A DNA stretch of 38,895 nt, taken from positions 1 through 38,895 of the forward strand of contig CAZETJ010000005.1 in the NCBI GenBank assembly GCA_964514575.1, read 5' to 3'. Origin of the DNA: CAZETJ01 sp964514575 (GTDB lineage Bacteria > Patescibacteriota > Saccharimonadia > Saccharimonadales > UBA10212). Each line of letters starts with the position of its first letter. Position 1 is the first letter of the stretch. The position numbers were made by a program, and so were the translations under genes. The notes under the pieces are model-generated. The model ran no database searches. It was not told the DNA's origin and was given only the letters and a program-made list of their open reading frames with translations. This document shows, one piece after another, positions 38,231 through 38,895 of the stretch.

Positions 38231-38895
38231 TTAATCTACGCGGGCGTCTTGGTTGAGCAAACGCTGGCGCATCTGGGCAAAGCGCCGCTGTTGCTCCAAA
38301 GCTACCTCCTCCGGCGATTTCTGGACGCTGTCGGTCTGACCGTGCATACCATTATTGGTCTTCTCGTTGCGGCTGCCAATAACGTTGACTACCGGTATGA
38401 CAATTGGTGAACGTTGCGTCTGTTCGTACAAGAAATGCGTGACGTAATCTTTAAGCTCAGCTTTGAAGCGATCCAGGTCTACGCGTTTGAAACGCTGAGT
38501 GACTGCCCTGCGCAGCTCGGCACGAAAAGCGTTCATCAGTTCTTCGTTGTCCTTCATATAGATGAAGCCGCGACTGATGATATCCGGGCTGGTCAATAGC
38601 GCGCCGGTCTTTTTATCGATAGTTAGCACGACTGCTACCAGGCCTTCTTCGGCCAGCAACACCCTGTCTTTGATGACAATGTTGCTGACGATGGCGCCAG
38701 TCTGATCAACCAGGATGGTTCCGTGTGGCACTTCTCCTTCAACTTTAAAGCTATTGGGCGTCAGCGTAACTACTTGGCCATTCAGGGTGTTGGCGGTATT
38801 AGCGCGCGGTATTCCGTGCTCCACCGCTAGGTCAATGTGATACTTCTTGGCTGTGTAATCGCCGTAAATTGGCATGAAGAATTTGGGCTTGAGCA
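38231..38895 (-). CDS. rnj: ribonuclease J, C-terminal part (cut by window edge)
   Basis: About 220 C-terminal residues of RNase J, a metallo-beta-lactamase/beta-CASP 5'-3' exo/endoribonuclease; the gene continues beyond 38895. The first visible residues LKPKFFMPIYGDY correspond to the segment usually reading PxHGEY at the end of the catalytic core; here Tyr replaces the His. The C-terminal dimerisation domain follows (VEGEVPHGTILVDQTGAIVSNIVIKDRVLLAEEGLVAVVLTID, SPDIISRGFIYMKDNEELM). It ends LLNQDARVD. That end sequence is the target repeated at R2 and R3. Confidence 0.92.
   Translation of the reverse strand, partial: LKPKFFMPIYGDYTAKKYHIDLAVEHGIPRANTANTLNGQVVTLTPNSFKVEGEVPHGTILVDQTGAIVSNIVIKDRVLLAEEGLVAVVLTIDKKTGALLTSPDIISRGFIYMKDNEELMNAFRAELRRAVTQRFKRVDLDRFKAELKDYVTHFLYEQTQRSPIVIPVVNVIGSRNEKTNNGMHGQTDSVQKSPEEVALEQQRRFAQMRQRLLNQDARVD
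38241..38260 (-). repeat. RNase J 3'-end repeat R1 (in the gene)
   Basis: The coding copy of the repeat. Its 20 bases CGGGCGTCTTGGTTGAGCAA on the plus strand recur exactly at 36100-36119. It corresponds to codons for L-L-N-Q-D-A-R near the RNase J stop. Confidence 0.85.

Noticed and set aside
1..38895. CRISPR arrays, insertion sequences, prophage genes, plasmid origins.
   Set aside because: No regularly spaced repeats, transposase, phage structural genes or replication initiator were seen. The three RNase J end repeats are unevenly spaced and separate genes, so they are not a CRISPR.

Overview
The window reads as a compact bacterial chromosome segment of the Candidate Phyla Radiation (Patescibacteria), most likely Candidatus Saccharibacteria (TM7). 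The grounds are the monoderm type IV pilus cluster without a secretin, tight operons with ATGA and 1-base overlaps, CCA-encoding tRNA genes, the rpsF-ssb-rpsR-NUDIX-efp-tlyA string, and several genes with no recognisable family. TGA acts as a stop (for example in the ATGA overlaps of the pilin operon), so this is not the recoded Gracilibacteria/Absconditabacteria lineage. The taxon is inferred from gene content and was not tested.

Layout. 1-4320: a tRNA 3' end, tgt, a small self-contained 38-aa peptide gene, nrdR, a membrane glycosyltransferase operon, and tRNA-Thr, tRNA-Gly and tRNA-Asp. 4358-8234: an AT-rich orphan, a membrane-anchored parvulin foldase, a PH-domain membrane protein, tRNA-Arg, ndk and a Xer recombinase. 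8253-11871: a GC-rich secreted cutinase, an ICMT-like methyltransferase and a GC-rich secreted protein. 11881-26037: the type IV pilus locus on the minus strand, running pilM-N-O-(small TM)-B-T-C, major pilin, pilD, four minor pilins and a membrane protein, with an exported protein upstream of pilM. 26056-33380: a GC-rich secreted SH3-like protein, ychF, and the long minus-strand operon rpsF-ssb-rpsR-nudix-hyp-nudix-efp-2H phosphoesterase-tlyA, then a Cys/His-rich protein behind a structured leader, and a GC-rich GtrA-like protein. 33404-38895: ftsK, a small acidic protein, and two cargo genes between repeated copies of the 3' end of the RNase J gene (itself cut by the window edge).

Two expression styles coexist. 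Many housekeeping genes (tgt, ndk, xer, ychF, ftsK, the PH and ICMT-like genes, the 4358 orphan) have a -10 box, often extended (TGnTAnnnT), ending 6-8 nt before the start codon, which predicts leaderless mRNAs; this also corrects several starts. A second set (major pilin, rpsF operon, the peptide gene, the Cys/His gene and the GC-rich genes) has -35/-10 promoters, 5' leaders and mostly clear Shine-Dalgarno sequences. The four GC-rich genes prefer C-ending codons and end in long GC-rich hairpins, three of which lack a U-tract. They look like separately acquired units, and actinobacterial donors or hosts would fit; that is inference.

The most unusual structure is at 36091-38260. The last codons of the RNase J gene (L-L-N-Q-D-A-R-V-D-stop) recur downstream of two unrelated cargo genes. 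The repeats differ from the native gene end mainly at synonymous positions, as expected if elements integrate into the 3' end of the gene and restore it.
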